From Phialophora verrucosa (Eukaryota > Ascomycota > Eurotiomycetes > Chaetothyriales > Herpotrichiellaceae), in contig MSED01000003.1 of assembly GCA_002099365.1 (NCBI GenBank), positions 930,001 through 994,000 on the forward strand: a stretch of 64,000 bases of DNA, given 5' to 3'. The notes under the pieces were generated by a model. It had not been told where the DNA came from. It was given only the letters and a program-made list of their open reading frames with translations, and did no database searches. The first letter of the stretch is position 1, and each line of letters starts with the position of its first letter. This document shows positions 45,614-57,392 of this stretch, in pieces. The translations under genes were made by a program, and so were the position numbers.

Positions 45614-47365
45614 TCAAGCGGCAATGTCGTTTGGTCGATCGTCCTTGAACGTGTTGAACCTCCCTTGCCAGTATCCGCCCTCTTGCTCATTGAGGCCCAG
45701 GAACTCCGTGCAGAACACCTTCATATCTTGATACGGCCAAGGCGCTTCTCCCGTGGAAGTAGGGTATTTACTGCTTTCCCGTTCAGCGTACGTCTTCTCC
45801 ATCATAGCCTCTGCAACGGCTTTGGAAGCGTTGTCCTCAGCCTTGCGAACAATAGCCTCCAGCAATGTGACCCAACGTTCCAGTACGCCAGGGTCTGTGG
45901 TGCAAGCGTGCTGCCGGAACTCAACAGTGGGCTTGATCGATTTCCAACTCGTCTCGTTGCGCGCCAAATTGACGAGGTTGGCAAAGTTGTACATGTACCC
46001 TCTGTACGTGTCACCCTTTTCGTCTTGATGTTGGAGGACGTCCACCAGGTCAAAGATATTTCCGCCCTGCTTGAAGATGGCGTCCTTCATGTCAAGTAGC
46101 GACCGCGTTGCGAGCGTCCTGCGCAGATGTCGAGCATTTGAACTGATATTTTCTGCACCTGGGTGGACGCCGGTGTAAGCGGCCTCAAATGCAAGGACTG
46201 CCTGTTCGTTTTCCAGCTCCAATTCGTCCTCCGTTGGTAGTGGAGGTGGCTCGTAGTCCTCGGGATTGAAATCCTCGTCTTCTAGATCTCCGAGCTCGGG
46301 TTCCTCAAACACTTGTTGAGGGATTGGAACTCCGCAACGGCTCCTTGGATGGCATTTCGATATGAGGTCTTCATGTATGACCAGGATATATGCCAGATGT
46401 TGGAGTAGCAGCATAGGCATGTCCTTCGGGTTGTCAAAGTTGAATCCAACGTGCAGGTGTGCACTGGCCCACACAGATTGCAGAGTTGAAGTGTTCTCCC
46501 CTCTTAAGGTCCGCACATATCTTCCGAGCTCTGCAGTTGCTTCATACTTCCTGTCGAGGTTAAATACCGGAGATATCATCTCCATGCCATAACTATCCCA
46601 ATTCGTCAGGTCGTCCTCAGACACACCCTGATTCCTCAGGTAGTGGTGGAGTTGACTTGGCAGTGCTCCTACCAGGGTATGGTCGTTCGTCAAGGTCCAT
46701 TTCGTGTAGTCCATATTGGCTTTCCGGAGCATGATGCTTGCACCGGGCCCATTTTCGGCTGGGACTATGATATTTGCGGCTTCCACAACATCTTGATGCT
46801 GAGGATGAGGTTCAATCCATCCCACAACATTAGAGTCAAGACCTTCATGGTCAAGAAGATCCTTCGCAATAAGAAGTGGCTCCATCACATATCGACGCAC
46901 CCACATCTTCCCGCCACCACACCTGACGAAGCCCATGCCCTTGAACTGTTTCGTTTGACAGGTCACGTCCGTCTCTGGGACGTGCATTGCCCATGAAGGG
47001 GTCCGTGTGCGACAGTCGTAAGCAGGAACGGGGACACCGTTGGCTACTTGTTCTGTCGCTACAAGTTGTCGATGCTCATCAGCGGTAAGAGTTTTGATAA
47101 TGTCTACTCCAAGATCGTTTCTAGATATCACATGCTTCAATAGGTCCTCCTTGAATGCGAAGACAAATTCGAGCTCTATACCAAAGGTTGTCGCATGTAC
47201 TGTAGACCTTGTTTCGACCTCGCCCGGAGAGGTGGCAGACTTCGGCCTCTCTGACCTTAGCCGGCTGGACGCTCTGAAGGCACTGCGTGAGTGTTTGAGA
47301 GTTGCATTGCGATTTAGCGCCGGAGTTCCTTGGGAAGCAGAGTGTGCTGGACTGACCATATTCAT
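45614..47365 (-). CDS. Fungal amidoligase (ATP-dependent amide-bond ligase, COOH-NH2 ligase superfamily)
   Basis: A single frame of 583 residues. GIELEFVF near 62 is the first strand with the catalytic or metal-binding Glu residues, MEMISPVF near 261 and ASAHLHVGFNF near 301 are the second and third blocks, and VEFRQHACTTDPGVLERW near 485 is the last conserved motif. These are the hallmarks of the Amidoligase_2 family, related to glutamine synthetase and gamma-glutamylcysteine ligase. Such enzymes are predicted to attach amino acids or amines to peptides or small molecules; fungal members have no proven substrate. The region 370-400 is a highly acidic insert (DLEDEDFNPEDYE). A GNAT acetyltransferase lies upstream on the same strand. 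Confidence 0.85.
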   Translation of the reverse strand: MNMVSPAHSASQGTPALNRNATLKHSRSAFRASSRLRSERPKSATSPGEVETRSTVHATTFGIELEFVFAFKEDLLKHVISRNDLGVDIIKTLTADEHRQLVATEQVANGVPVPAYDCRTRTPSWAMHVPETDVTCQTKQFKGMGFVRCGGGKMWVRRYVMEPLLIAKDLLDHEGLDSNVVGWIEPHPQHQDVVEAANIIVPAENGPGASIMLRKANMDYTKWTLTNDHTLVGALPSQLHHYLRNQGVSEDDLTNWDSYGMEMISPVFNLDRKYEATAELGRYVRTLRGENTSTLQSVWASAHLHVGFNFDNPKDMPMLLLQHLAYILVIHEDLISKCHPRSRCGVPIPQQVFEEPELGDLEDEDFNPEDYEPPPLPTEDELELENEQAVLAFEAAYTGVHPGAENISSNARHLRRTLATRSLLDMKDAIFKQGGNIFDLVDVLQHQDEKGDTYRGYMYNFANLVNLARNETSWKSIKPTVEFRQHACTTDPGVLERWVTLLEAIVRKAEDNASKAVAEAMMEKTYAERESSKYPTSTGEAPWPYQDMKVFCTEFLGLNEQEGGYWQGRFNTFKDDRPNDIAA

Positions 47366-47994
47366 GGATTAACTAGCCAGAGGCAGCGTGCGATGATATT
47401 GATAGATATCGTTGCTGGATGATACACATGCAGCCTTTCCGGCCAAGGGGAGGACCTGTGTGCATACTTTAGCTGCTCCATTGTACCGTTTGGTTGCCGT
47501 TGACCGTTTGCGGCTGTGCAAGTATTTCGAAGTCATCAGTGGATGGATGCTTCCGGTATTTACACTCTCGACCGAGCCAGCAGTTGTCGAGGTCAAAGCT
47601 TCTTTGTTCGTGTATGCCAAGGATCGTTTGGGGAAAGAATTCCTTTCCTTTTGCTGCGGCGCCGTGACCACCTCGTGGCTGCACAGACCATTTTTAGCGG
47701 CCCAAGCTTATAGCGTGTCCGGGGACGAATCAGGGCAAATGACTGCAAAGGAGTTTGATATCGTCTATAGGACATCATTGACGATGCTGGTAGTTGGAGG
47801 CCTGGTGGAGGCTCGATGCTTGCACCACATGATAGTGCGGTTTTCGACAACAAGCGACCACAATTGCCCACGATGAGGCTCAAGTCCAGCGGTGTCCCTG
47901 CTGTGGGCCATGTGGGTCTGGGTTGTGTTCGCTGCAAACATGGAAATCCACGTTCCTGTGTCGACAGTATTAGCGATACATCGCAATGCCAGTG
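47366..47994. other. intergenic spacer between GNAT and amidoligase genes
   Basis: 630 bases holding the amidoligase promoter and the GNAT 3' flank. A plus frame at 47412-47876 starts with TTG, overlaps several minus frames and has no domain, so I do not call it. Confidence 0.5.
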
Positions 47995-48741
47995 TCAAAT
48001 TACCCGCCCCTGTTCATCGAGGCCTTCGACAATCTTCGCAGTATGACCAGCCGTCACACCGTCAGGCGGATGCCAAGCCATGGCCTCATATAGCTGACCG
48101 GGACCCATGTCAACAGCACCCACGTCGCCAAACCCCAATTTCTTATAAAGCGATCTGCCCTGCTTGCTCGCAAGAAGAACGACAGGCGATTTATCACGTG
48201 CAGCAATTTCCTGCACATACTTCACCAACATGGTCCCAAAGCCCTTGCCTTGATAAGCCGGGTCGACAGAGAGGTGATCAATTTCCCAGTGTTGTTTGAT
48301 GTCCTCGAATGGCCCGCTTCCAGCCATGCCGTTGAAGAACTGCAGCCATGCTGAGCGAGAGACGGAGCGGTCGGCAAAGGTATACCATTCGATGAGTTCT
48401 TCCAGGCGGAGAAGTTGGAGTTCGAGTGCGTTCCAGGAAGACGGAAACCACGGCCTCCTTCCATTTTCCATCTTCTGCGTGCTGGAGATAGCAGACAAAT
48501 AACCCACAACTTTCTCTTCGCCGTCCCACCAAGCATCATCTCGGTCAGTTACACCGGCGAGGACGACATGGCCATCGTAGAACCTCTTCTTCGCACGCCT
48601 GAGGAACCCTAATCGGAGACATTCTGGATGCTTGTGGCGATGCGGGGCTAGGAACTGTGTCAATTCGTCGTCGAACGTGGCGTTTGTGGCGATTGTGCCT
48701 ATATAAGAGAGATCTCTTGCAAGGGCTGGGCGGACATGCAT
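47995..48741 (-). CDS. GNAT-family N-acetyltransferase
   Basis: 248 residues from ATG 48741; an in-frame ATG at 48780 would add 13 residues, but MHVRPALARDLSYIGTIA is the usual beta1-alpha1 start of the fold. The acetyl-CoA binding motif A is HLSVDPAYQGKGFGTMLV near 157-174 (Q-x2-G-x-G form), followed by VVLLASKQGRSLYKKLGF (motif B). It should transfer an acetyl group to an amine of a small molecule or peptide. It is co-directional with the amidoligase 630 bases downstream, an association that hints at a shared substrate but could be chance. Confidence 0.88.
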   Translation of the reverse strand: MHVRPALARDLSYIGTIATNATFDDELTQFLAPHRHKHPECLRLGFLRRAKKRFYDGHVVLAGVTDRDDAWWDGEEKVVGYLSAISSTQKMENGRRPWFPSSWNALELQLLRLEELIEWYTFADRSVSRSAWLQFFNGMAGSGPFEDIKQHWEIDHLSVDPAYQGKGFGTMLVKYVQEIAARDKSPVVLLASKQGRSLYKKLGFGDVGAVDMGPGQLYEAMAWHPPDGVTAGHTAKIVEGLDEQGRVI

Positions 48742-49453
48742 GTTTGATATGTGATTCAAGCAAGAACCAAGGGCGAGCACGGTGAGGAGAAAATGAGGTT
48801 TGTTCTAGCATCCGATGGTGGTAGCATCCGGCGGTGGTGGTACTGATGAGAGATCTGGAACACATCGATGCTGCCGCCCTCTGACTCACAACGATATCCT
48901 GCAGCTAGTTCAATCAAGCTCGGGGACAGGGTCAGCACTGCATCTCAATGCTGCAGGAGAACATTGGACGATCTCTTGGAGTCGTCAGGGATTAATTGCG
49001 AACTCACTCTGAGCATGAGTACGAATACGAGCACCAACACTCCAGCCAATCACTGTTCCGTTATCGCGGCGGATCTTGGCACTCCTCGCGACTTCGGAGA
49101 AGCAGTTGCAACTTTTTGAGAAATGTTCCATGCTCCATGCTCAAACACCCACCACCATTCATCCTGCCCAGCTCATCACTAGCTTCTAGCAACCAACTGG
49201 AGCTGTCGCCTTTCAATCGATTCCCTTCGCGCCTAGAACAAGGAGGGGACCAACGTACAAAGAATCGAAGAGGACGCCGATCCCGCCCCCCGAGACCAAC
49301 AGAGCAAGGCATCGTACCATACCAGAGCAAGGAGACACCACAACTCCAAGCACGAGACATAACCCTCTCGCGGACACCTACTTCTAGGCCTCCTCCTCTT
49401 TCTCCTCCTCTAGGGGGATCCTCTTCCTCTTCTTCTTCACCACCGTTTCCGCC
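48742..49453. promoter_or_regulatory. divergent promoter, GNAT (-) / mitochondrial uS8 (+), with pyrimidine tract
   Basis: Bases about 49386-49450 are a CT-rich run ending at the uS8m start. Such tracts are common in promoters of well-expressed fungal genes. A 158-codon plus frame at 48996-49472 overlaps the next start and looks like noise. Confidence 0.55.
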
Positions 49454-49966
49454 ATGTCGCTCGTCCACTTAGCAAACACGTGCTCTCACCTTCAAAACGC
49501 CTCGCGCGCCCGCCTGGGCCTCACCTCCATCCCAGACACGAAATTCCACCTGAAACTGATGCTCGCGCTCCAAAACTCGGGCTTCCTCTCGACCGTCGTG
49601 CGCGGCGGACCCCTGCCACCGCCAGCTCACAACCTCCTCTCGCACCCTTCGTCCTCGAACCCCGAATCGCCCATCGAACCCGTCACGCGCCACAACGTGG
49701 CGAGTCGCCGCCTCTGGCTGGGGCTGAAATACTGGAACTCGGCGCCGGTGATCGAGAAGATGGAGCTGGTCAGCAAGCCCACGCGCCGGATATGGATGGA
49801 CGTCGAGGGCCTGAGGAGGCTCGTCTTGGGCAAGAAGAGCGGCTACGTCCAGGGCTTGACCCGCCCCGGGGAGTGCTTGTACGTGAGTACGGACGTGGGC
49901 ATCCTGGAGGCACGGGAATGCGTCGAACGGAAGATTGGAGGACAGTTGATTTGTCGGATCCGGTGA
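49454..49966 (+). CDS. mrps8: Mitochondrial small-subunit ribosomal protein uS8m
   Basis: One exon of 170 residues. MSLVHLANTCSHLQNASRAR at the start, RRLWLGLKYWNSAPV in the middle, KPTRRIWMDVEGLRRL and the C-terminal GILEARECVERKIGGQLIC match fungal uS8m. The protein binds 15S rRNA helix 21 region in the mitoribosome. The start is the natural one because the conserved N-terminus begins there. The insert PPPAHNLLSHPSSS is longer than in bacterial uS8, as usual in fungi. Confidence 0.93.
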   Translation: MSLVHLANTCSHLQNASRARLGLTSIPDTKFHLKLMLALQNSGFLSTVVRGGPLPPPAHNLLSHPSSSNPESPIEPVTRHNVASRRLWLGLKYWNSAPVIEKMELVSKPTRRIWMDVEGLRRLVLGKKSGYVQGLTRPGECLYVSTDVGILEARECVERKIGGQLICRIR

Positions 49967-50949
49967 TGGGGCGTAGAGCAGGGCAGAGGTTCCGTGGGAA
50001 GGCGGCGTGGTTTAATTGCGCAGAACGAGATAGACAGAGTCAAGGAATGTGTGATGATGGTGGTCATATCGCCGCCCAATGCCACCCACCGCATTGGACA
50101 ATACGATACTGATTCCGACAACTATCGTGAGACCAATCGCTCAATGCACAACGCGCATCGACCAGTCCACGAGACACGATCACGGCCGCGAAAGAAGAGG
50201 AGGAAGAAGAAGACGAGGAAAGTGTGTACGAGTATGTGGGACACCAGACTTCACCCAGCAAGCCCACCCGTCGCTCACGACATTTCACCCGTCTCTACGA
50301 CTTACTCTGTCCTCGCAGCCCTGACCTCGCATCCATCCAAGGTACATACATATACGTACGTGCTGGCTTGCTCCGGACGAGCATAGCCCTTGTACTTCGG
50401 CCAAGCATGACACCACAAAAGCCATCCCACGCCCGAGCACCGAGCGCCATGAGTCCAAAAGTGCCCAGATCATACAAGTACTGTCAGTCCGACTATTTAA
50501 ACGCGGAGCAAAGCGAATGGAAGGGAAAGGAAAGGGAAGGGAAGGGAAGATACGGAGTACTGTACTCCACATGTATTGTATAGTATGAATCACCAACTAT
50601 TTTGTACAACATGTTTAATCATCTTCTCTCTCTTGGTTCGCGGGTCACCCTAACCACCGCTGGCGGGCGGGCTGGGTAGTGGTCAAGTATCATAAAGAGA
50701 TTTGTGTGTCAACTTCTAAGAGAGAGATGAAGCAAACCAAAAAAGGGAAATGCATGAAGCCCTCTTATTGTAGCTCTCTTGTAATACAGAAACAGAAGCC
50801 ACCGACGGAATGGCCTCCGAGCGTGAGCTCTTGCCTGCGTAGACTGATACTGGTGGCCCCGAACTCAAGAATACTCTTTTTCCCGAGTCTTTTGAGTAAC
50901 CGTCGACAAGGAGAAATTACACTCTCACCGCAGCCCAGCCAACCACACT
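49967..50949. other. convergent intergenic spacer, 1 kb
   Basis: 3' flanks of uS8m (+) and rpn2 (-). It contains a purine-rich run of GGGAAGG-like units at about 50519-50550, followed directly by TACGGAGTA at 50551. Small open frames on both strands lack any domain. Confidence 0.6.
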
Positions 50950-53900
50950 CTACTCTCCTTCACTCTCATAGTCAAACTCCTCGGGACAGGGCGCATCCTC
51001 CACACCCTCTTCATCCTCGTCGATCGCCGTTAGCACACCCGCCGCAGCCGCAGCTCCTGCGCCAACATCCTCGAGACCACCCAACCTCTGCCCCGCGGGT
51101 GTCTGTGGTGCCGCTGTGCCACCTCCAGCCACCTCCTCTGTGGGCTGCGCCGTCTCAGGCCGATCGACCCGACTGATCAGCAACGGAATCGTCTCCCTTT
51201 CCTTGTCGGGCTCCGTGTCAAGCACGACCATAATGCCCCCCGTCGGCCGCTTGACAATCTGATACCTCGGATCTGGGAAGCTAAGGTACTTCAATTGGGC
51301 AGGCAACACACGAGACATATTGGTGATTTCGTAGCCGACCTTTTCCTTTTCCGCTTTCTTTCTGGGTTCCGCGGTCGTGCCATTCTCGCCATCTTTCTTT
51401 TCAGCATCGAATGCGGGCTTCGCGTCTTTGTCTTTGGCGTCAGACTCGTCCTTCGGTGCCGCTGTCATGCCCGCCTCGTCTGTGTCCATTTTGTCCGCAT
51501 TGCCAATCTTGGGCGTCACGGGCGTGACTGTGTCAACATCCATGCTGTCTCGTCGCTGCTGCTTCTCTTTCTTGGCGGCTCGTCGACGGGCTTGTGCAGT
51601 GGTACTCAGCACGGCGGTCTTGACCTTCTCGGGTGCCTCGTCCTTGGCGGCTGTTTGTTCAGGTGGGTAGTCGAATAGACTGGGTCGAGTGTTGCAATGG
51701 AACTTGAACACTGGAACTTGTGTCTTCTGATCGAGGCCAATCACGGCTGTGGGTGTCATCGACAACGACAGGAAATGCGTCAATGGGAACCAGTACCAGT
51801 ATTGGGTAAAGACGACAACGCCCACGATGCCGAGCATGTTCAGGTTGCCGGTTGGAGTTTGCAGGCTGATTGTGCAGTTTCGGCCAGCGGCGTCGATAAT
51901 GCCCATGGCAATCGCACATCCGAACTTGCACATGGCATCTTCGTGTCGATCGCCAATGATCTTGAGCATCGCTTTCCGAATGGCGCCAACTTTGGGGTTC
52001 ATCTGTTCGTTTTGCTGGATCAACACCATGGCAAGTGCAATAAGGGCGCCTTGGCGGACAAAGTCGGTGGGATCTTTCAGCATGGGTTCGAGCAAGTCAA
52101 TAGCTTCAGCAAGACCCGTGCCGGCGCAGGAGATACCCAATGCCATGGCAGCACCATATCGGACGTGAGGGTTGTATGATTCGGCGAGCAGCTCCACCAT
52201 CCGGGGCACGCTGTTGTACTTCCGGAACAGGATGAATCCCAAGCTGAGGACTGCAATTCGTCGCACATCGTCACTGACATCGCTGACAGCGACATGGAGC
52301 AATTTCCGGACAGCCTTGTTGCTGCCCGTGCCAACATAGGCCATGGCAATGGTCAAGATTCCACCATAGCGCATGGTCGGGTCCGCGTCGTTCAGGAGAC
52401 CCTGGATCAGCTCGTCTGCACCCTCTTGACGGCCGTACATGATCAAGGCCATACCAAGAGCAAGACCTCGAACGATCTTGTCATGCTGCGTGTCGTGAGC
52501 ATGTTGGATCATGTCAGACAAGACCTTGGTATTGCCCGATCCGAGCATGACAAGACCCATTGACAGACCGACAGCCTCGCCATTAATGGCTGAATCGGCC
52601 CAAAGCACATTGCGCAGATCCTCGAAGATGGATTCGTCTCCGGAGGCCATTCCTGCAATACCGAGACCGAGCGCACCGCCGTGCTGAACGACTTCCTCGG
52701 TGGCTTCCTTGAACTTGTCACGGATAAACCCGACAGCCTTGCCCTTGTCGTTGGCGCAGAGCAGGCCGTAGGCATACAACGAACCGCCCTGGCTGTAGGG
52801 CGAGTCGTGGGAGCTGGCAGCACCGACTGGCTTTGGTAGATATGGGCTCAGGAGCCGGTGAGCTTGGGTGATATTTCCTTGATGGATGACTCCGAAAACC
52901 GCCGTGGCAGTGAACTTGGACCAGTTAGTAGCTTTGCCCAACCACTCCAGGTTATTGCGGAAGAATGTGTCGTTGGCAGTTTTGGCGTGCATCAAGCCAG
53001 CACAGAGGGTGACTGCTGTATGGAAGATTGAGTACCGGGCCTCTAGACTGTCTTTGACCTTGTTCAGTATCGACAGGTCGACTCGGTTCGCGTTGTGTAA
53101 GAATTCAATATTGAGGAATATTGATATGAAACCAGAAAGGATGTCGCACATCCTGCTGATTGCGTCCACTTGGTCCCCATTCCAGTCCCATCGTTTCGAC
53201 TTTTCCGACGGCGCAGGGGCGCCCGCAGAATCTTGCAGTTCTTGTTGTAGTTGGCCCTCGGCCTTTTCTTGGTCTGTTTCCATCTCATCATTCTCTTTGG
53301 GATCCCTCGGGGGTAACAGCTCTTCGAGTTCTTCTTTAACCTTTCGGAGGAACTCCTGTGTGCAGTTGTCATTGAGGTCGAAAGCGATCTGGCACGCAAC
53401 AGCCAGCGAACGGGGGTCACCCTTCTCGACCAATTGACGCAGGAGGTTCGATGCCAAAGAATGCTGGTCAAGGTAAACCACGCACTTGGCGATGGCGAAG
53501 TAGTCGGGGGAAGGGATTTCGTTGAGCAGCTCCAAGATGACCTTGAGAATTTCATTGCGAAGGCCTCGCTCTTGCACCACACTCATGCAGATGTCCAAGA
53601 CATACTCTATCAGCTCTTCGCCCTTCTTGGTACCTTCACTCTTCTCCTTTCGTTCGTCCTCGGCTGCTCGCTTAATCACGCGACGGAGAATGTCGAGGTT
53701 GCGTGCCTCTAAAGCAATACCGACCACTTGACGATACCGTTTTTCTCGGAAGCATGTCTCGAAGAGCGACTCGATCACGCGGGTGAGGGCCTTCTGTAAA
53801 CCACGCTCTTGGATGATGCGCTCCGGCGAGCCAACCTCACCCAGCTCGACGCCGGCTTGAGTAGGGTCGAAGGATATGGTATTCTGTCTCGAGAGCAGGG

Positions 53901-54449
53901 ACTTTGAGGGGAGGACGGACTGAGAGAAGGGGGTGACGGGTGATGTCAAGCTGGCGGACATACTCGCGGCGCCATCCCCTCCTTGACTGAAAGCCGTGTC
54001 AAGCTGAGGTTGTGTACCGGCATTGGCGGCGGCGAGCGTGGGATCTCGACTGGCGGACAGGGCGATGAAAGTATCTACACATTTGGAGATGATGGTGTCT
54101 TCGAATTCTCCGGGGTTGTCCAATCTGAAGTGCTTTCCAGCGCCGAGGGCAAATGCCATGGATTCATTATATTCTTGCAGATGGTAGTACACTTTGGATG
54201 CGACGATGGCGGCGAGCTCGCGCTCCGGGAAGGAATCATCTTCGTATAATGCCTCACTAGAAGATAAAGTCAGCCGGACACGACACTCTGTGGATCACTG
54301 AAGTCTCACATCTGGCCCACGGAGTTAGCAATTTCGGTCCATAACAGATCAACTTGGCTGTCGAGCTGCTTCAGAGCAAAGCTTCTGAGCTCCGGATCAG
54401 GTTCCGATAGAAAGCCGACCAGACCGGCAGCCGACACCAATCCCACCAT
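50950..54449 (-). CDS. rpn2: 26S proteasome regulatory subunit Rpn2 (PSMD1)
   Basis: Two exons: 54449-54310 and 54256-50950, with a 53-base phase-2 intron (GTGAGA donor, CTGAC branch, TTCTAG), giving 1148 residues. The N-terminal rod begins MVGLVSAAGLVGFLSEPDPE and continues after the splice with ALYEDDSFPERELAA. The centre holds the proteasome/cyclosome repeats (VLSLGFILF, GAAMALGISCAGTG, GALIALAMVLIQQ, GCAIAMGIIDAAGRN). The C-terminus has the KEKQQRR-type basic stretch and a Glu/Asp-rich tail. Rpn2 is a scaffold of the 19S base that holds Rpn13 and deubiquitinase partners. The length fits filamentous fungi, with an added Ser/Thr-rich insert near residues 130-190. Confidence 0.95.
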
Positions 54450-54987
54450 GTCTGCTCTGTGTCTTTGCGCAAAGCGCAGACTGACGTTCTCGATGGCCGG
54501 GCACGGGTTTGTTGATGGATGCCGCAGAGAAGGGGCAAAAAGGCGCAACGGTCGGGCAAGACGGACCAACCCGGCGTTGCAGGTAAGAAGACAACCGATG
54601 AGAAGAAAGCCTAGTGTACAGGGAGGAGAGGAAAGAGAGTGAGTGAGAGAGATTGGTGATGGGGAAGCTGAAGGAGAGTCAGGAAATCGATAGATTCGCG
54701 CAGACAGATGGACGGCGACTGCAATTGACGTGTTCGGCGCTGCACTTCGTAACCTTGCAGCAGCCTGAGCCTTACCACGGTTAGTCATCACGTCACGTGC
54801 ATTCTCGGTCACTGCTCTCAAGTACACTACTGTCGGCGCCGTGGTATATTTAATATTACAAGGGTATCAAAAAACCGAAAGAGAGCGTGTCGTCTCATAT
54901 AATACCTCTCCAATCCTGCCTTTTGAGGCTCCAATCACCGCCGCTGACCAGTAGCTGCCACGCCAACCCACCCCTTGTCCGTGTTGT
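54450..54987. other. rpn2 promoter / cet1 3' flank
   Basis: Co-directional spacer on the minus strand. It contains one CACGTG near 54795 and AT-rich text near 54850. I looked for the Rpn4-type GGTGGCAAA element and did not see it. Confidence 0.5.
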
Positions 54988-57392
54988 CTAGCAAGGAAAC
55001 AGGCGACTCAATATCCTCACATTATCCACGAATCCTCGGACGAGTGGTTCGTATCGATTGGCTTGACCTGCTTTTGCTTTGGCCAACTCGAGTCGTATCT
55101 GCTCTGTGCTGATTTCGACCTCCAACTCGTGCTCTTTTTCTGCCGAGTTGGGGTAACTGACCTGGGTCAAGTCAATCTGATAAGCCAGGTGCCGGTAACT
55201 CATCCGGTCCTTTTGTCGGTCCCGTCGACTCTCCGTCGTTTCTGTTAGCCAATTCGGATCGCCCTCCCAAGGACTTTCAATTGAGATTGAAATGCGGTAA
55301 TCGAAGGCCGTCCGCGGGTTGTAGACTTCGAGATCGGCAATCCGCGACTTGATGATCTGCGCTTTTACCATATTAGTCTTTTCGTCAATCGTCCTCCGCA
55401 CTCGCGGTTTGTGGTTGTGATTGAGATAAGTCAATATGGACGGAGGCAGATGACTCTGGCCTTCCAGGGTGAGCTCGTAGAATGCGTCATATTCGTGCGG
55501 GTGATCGTAACCGATTCTCGGTGGTCGGCCTGTTTCTTGAGCTTCCCGCACCGAATCTTGGACAAGCTTGTTCAAGAATCCGTTCAGAGCCTTGTGCTGA
55601 GCCTGATTCCCTTGTCAGTTACGGAACCCACAGTCCAGCGCAGATTAGCACTTACCACGTCCATGGAACTCTTGAAGCTCGTCCGGCCTCTGTAGCTCTT
55701 TCGATCGAAGACGGTCTCTGTCTCCACGGGCAAATTAAGTCGATCTCCCGTCCCCTCGTCAAAAATCATGCCGACTTTGGCTTCAATCTCAAATACCGCT
55801 CCTCCAGCGGGTGATTGCTTATTGCCAATGGTGAAAAAGATCCAATCACAGACGCGCCGAACAACATCATCGAAAGCTGGCTCATTCACGATCGAAGGCT
55901 CCCATGGGATCTCGGTGGGAGGTGTTATTGCAGGTTGTCGCTCTTGTCCATTCGCTATCTGGGAGCCCACAGATTCCTTCTTCACAGCCACGTCGTTTGT
56001 GGAAGAAGAAGGTGGAGGAAGAGATGGTGGTGCAGGACTGGGAGGTCGCGCGTTGATGAAATACAATGGCAGTTTGCGTGCGCTCCGTGCCCAGACGGGG
56101 ATCTCGTCCCGGCGTGGGCGTTTTCTGGGTGGCAATGGGGTTGTTGTAATGTCGGAGATATTGCTTGCAGATCGTTTGAGAGGAAATTGTGAGTGTACTT
56201 TTGCGGGGGGGCTTTGCAGTTGTGCTGGTAGAGGTGTATGTGCCGGCTGGGGTGTTAAGTTGTAATGGCTTGGAGCAGCCGGGGCTGGACTCGGCTCAGA
56301 ATTATGGTTCTGGGCGACGGGCCTCTGATCAATCGACGTCGACGATGACTTTGGAGTGGTATCAGAGTGCTGATAATCCAAGGCCCTGTCCGGCGTGGTA
56401 TGAGCGCGCGCGACCGAAGAGTTGGAATTGGGGGCCGGAGGGGGCTGAGCCCCGGCGTACTGATCAGACATGAGGTCCTGAAATCGGCTCACACTCTGCT
56501 GGCGGGCTGGAGGAGGCTTGGGAATTGTCTTCGGACTGACGCTCTCAATGCTCCGTTCGCGTTCACGCACGTCCCCTGAGTACGTTCTTTGTATGCTGCC
56601 ACTGCCGGTTCTTGAATGATCGTGAGGCCCTTGGTTGTAGTCCCTACTTTGTACCGAGCCTACCGAGCTCATGGATAGTCTTCGCACGCTCTCGTGGCCA
56701 TGGGATGTCGGTCGATGAGGGTGCGGCGAGGGACGGGGGTAGGTCACCGGTGGGCCCAGGGGCGTCGCTGGAGGAGGGTGGAACTGAGCCTGAGGTGAAA
56801 GGTTCCGTGGCCGCGCATGCGAATTGCCGTTTGCGGAAATGTAGTCTTCTCTCAGGGTGGGTGACTGTCCTGTCAGTGAAGGATGAGCGCTGGGGTATTG
56901 ATAGGTGGTCGCCGTCGACGGCGTGGCGCTGTTGGGATAGTGGTGACCGGAGCCAGGTGTCGGAGGGTAGTGCCCAGACGGAGAGGGCGAGGGCACAAAG
57001 GGAGACTGGTACGGATGGGAAGGTGCTATGCCTTCACGTGGAGTATGGATCTGAGCATATGGCCCGGGACTCTGCGCGTAACTGGGAGTGGACGCAGAGG
57101 CAGAGGCGGAATTCTGGGTTTGGTGCGGCGACTGCACAGCGAAATAGGAGCCATTGGCAGAGGTGCGGTATTCGTTGGACGGCGGCGGCGGCGGCTGGTG
57201 GTGGTGGTGATATGACGAGGATGAAGAGGCCGACAGCAACGGCGGGCGCTCGAGGGGAGGATGCGCCTCGTACGACGGGGTGCGGTCATAGGATGATTGA
57301 TGTGTGTGAAGTCGAGGCGGAGGGTGCGGTTGCCCTGGATGGTCTTGTCGCTGCGCCGGCTGAGACTCATTCAGCATCGCCCTCAGATCCAT
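54988..57392 (-). CDS. cet1: mRNA-capping enzyme subunit beta, RNA 5'-triphosphatase Cet1
   Basis: Two exons: 57392-55656 and 55602-54988, with a 53-base phase-0 intron (GTAAGT donor, AACTGAC branch), giving 783 residues. The first 500 residues are a disordered Pro/Ser/His/Gln-rich region. The tunnel-fold catalytic domain follows: FEIEAKVG (metal-binding Glu 535 and 537), RVRRT near 648, DYRISISIE near 680 and HELEVEI (Glu near 738-742). These Glu residues bind the Mn or Mg ion that cleaves the gamma-phosphate of nascent RNA, the first step of cap formation. The start MDLRAMLNE is well conserved. The pairing of a long variable N-terminus with a compact C-terminal domain is normal for filamentous fungi. 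Confidence 0.92.

Noticed and set aside
47412..47876. 154-codon plus-strand frame between GNAT and amidoligase
   Set aside because: Starts with TTG, not ATG; no domain; overlapped by several minus frames.
48996..49472. 158-codon plus frame before uS8m
   Set aside because: Made mainly of the pyrimidine tract (Pro/Ser-rich) and runs into the uS8m start in another frame.
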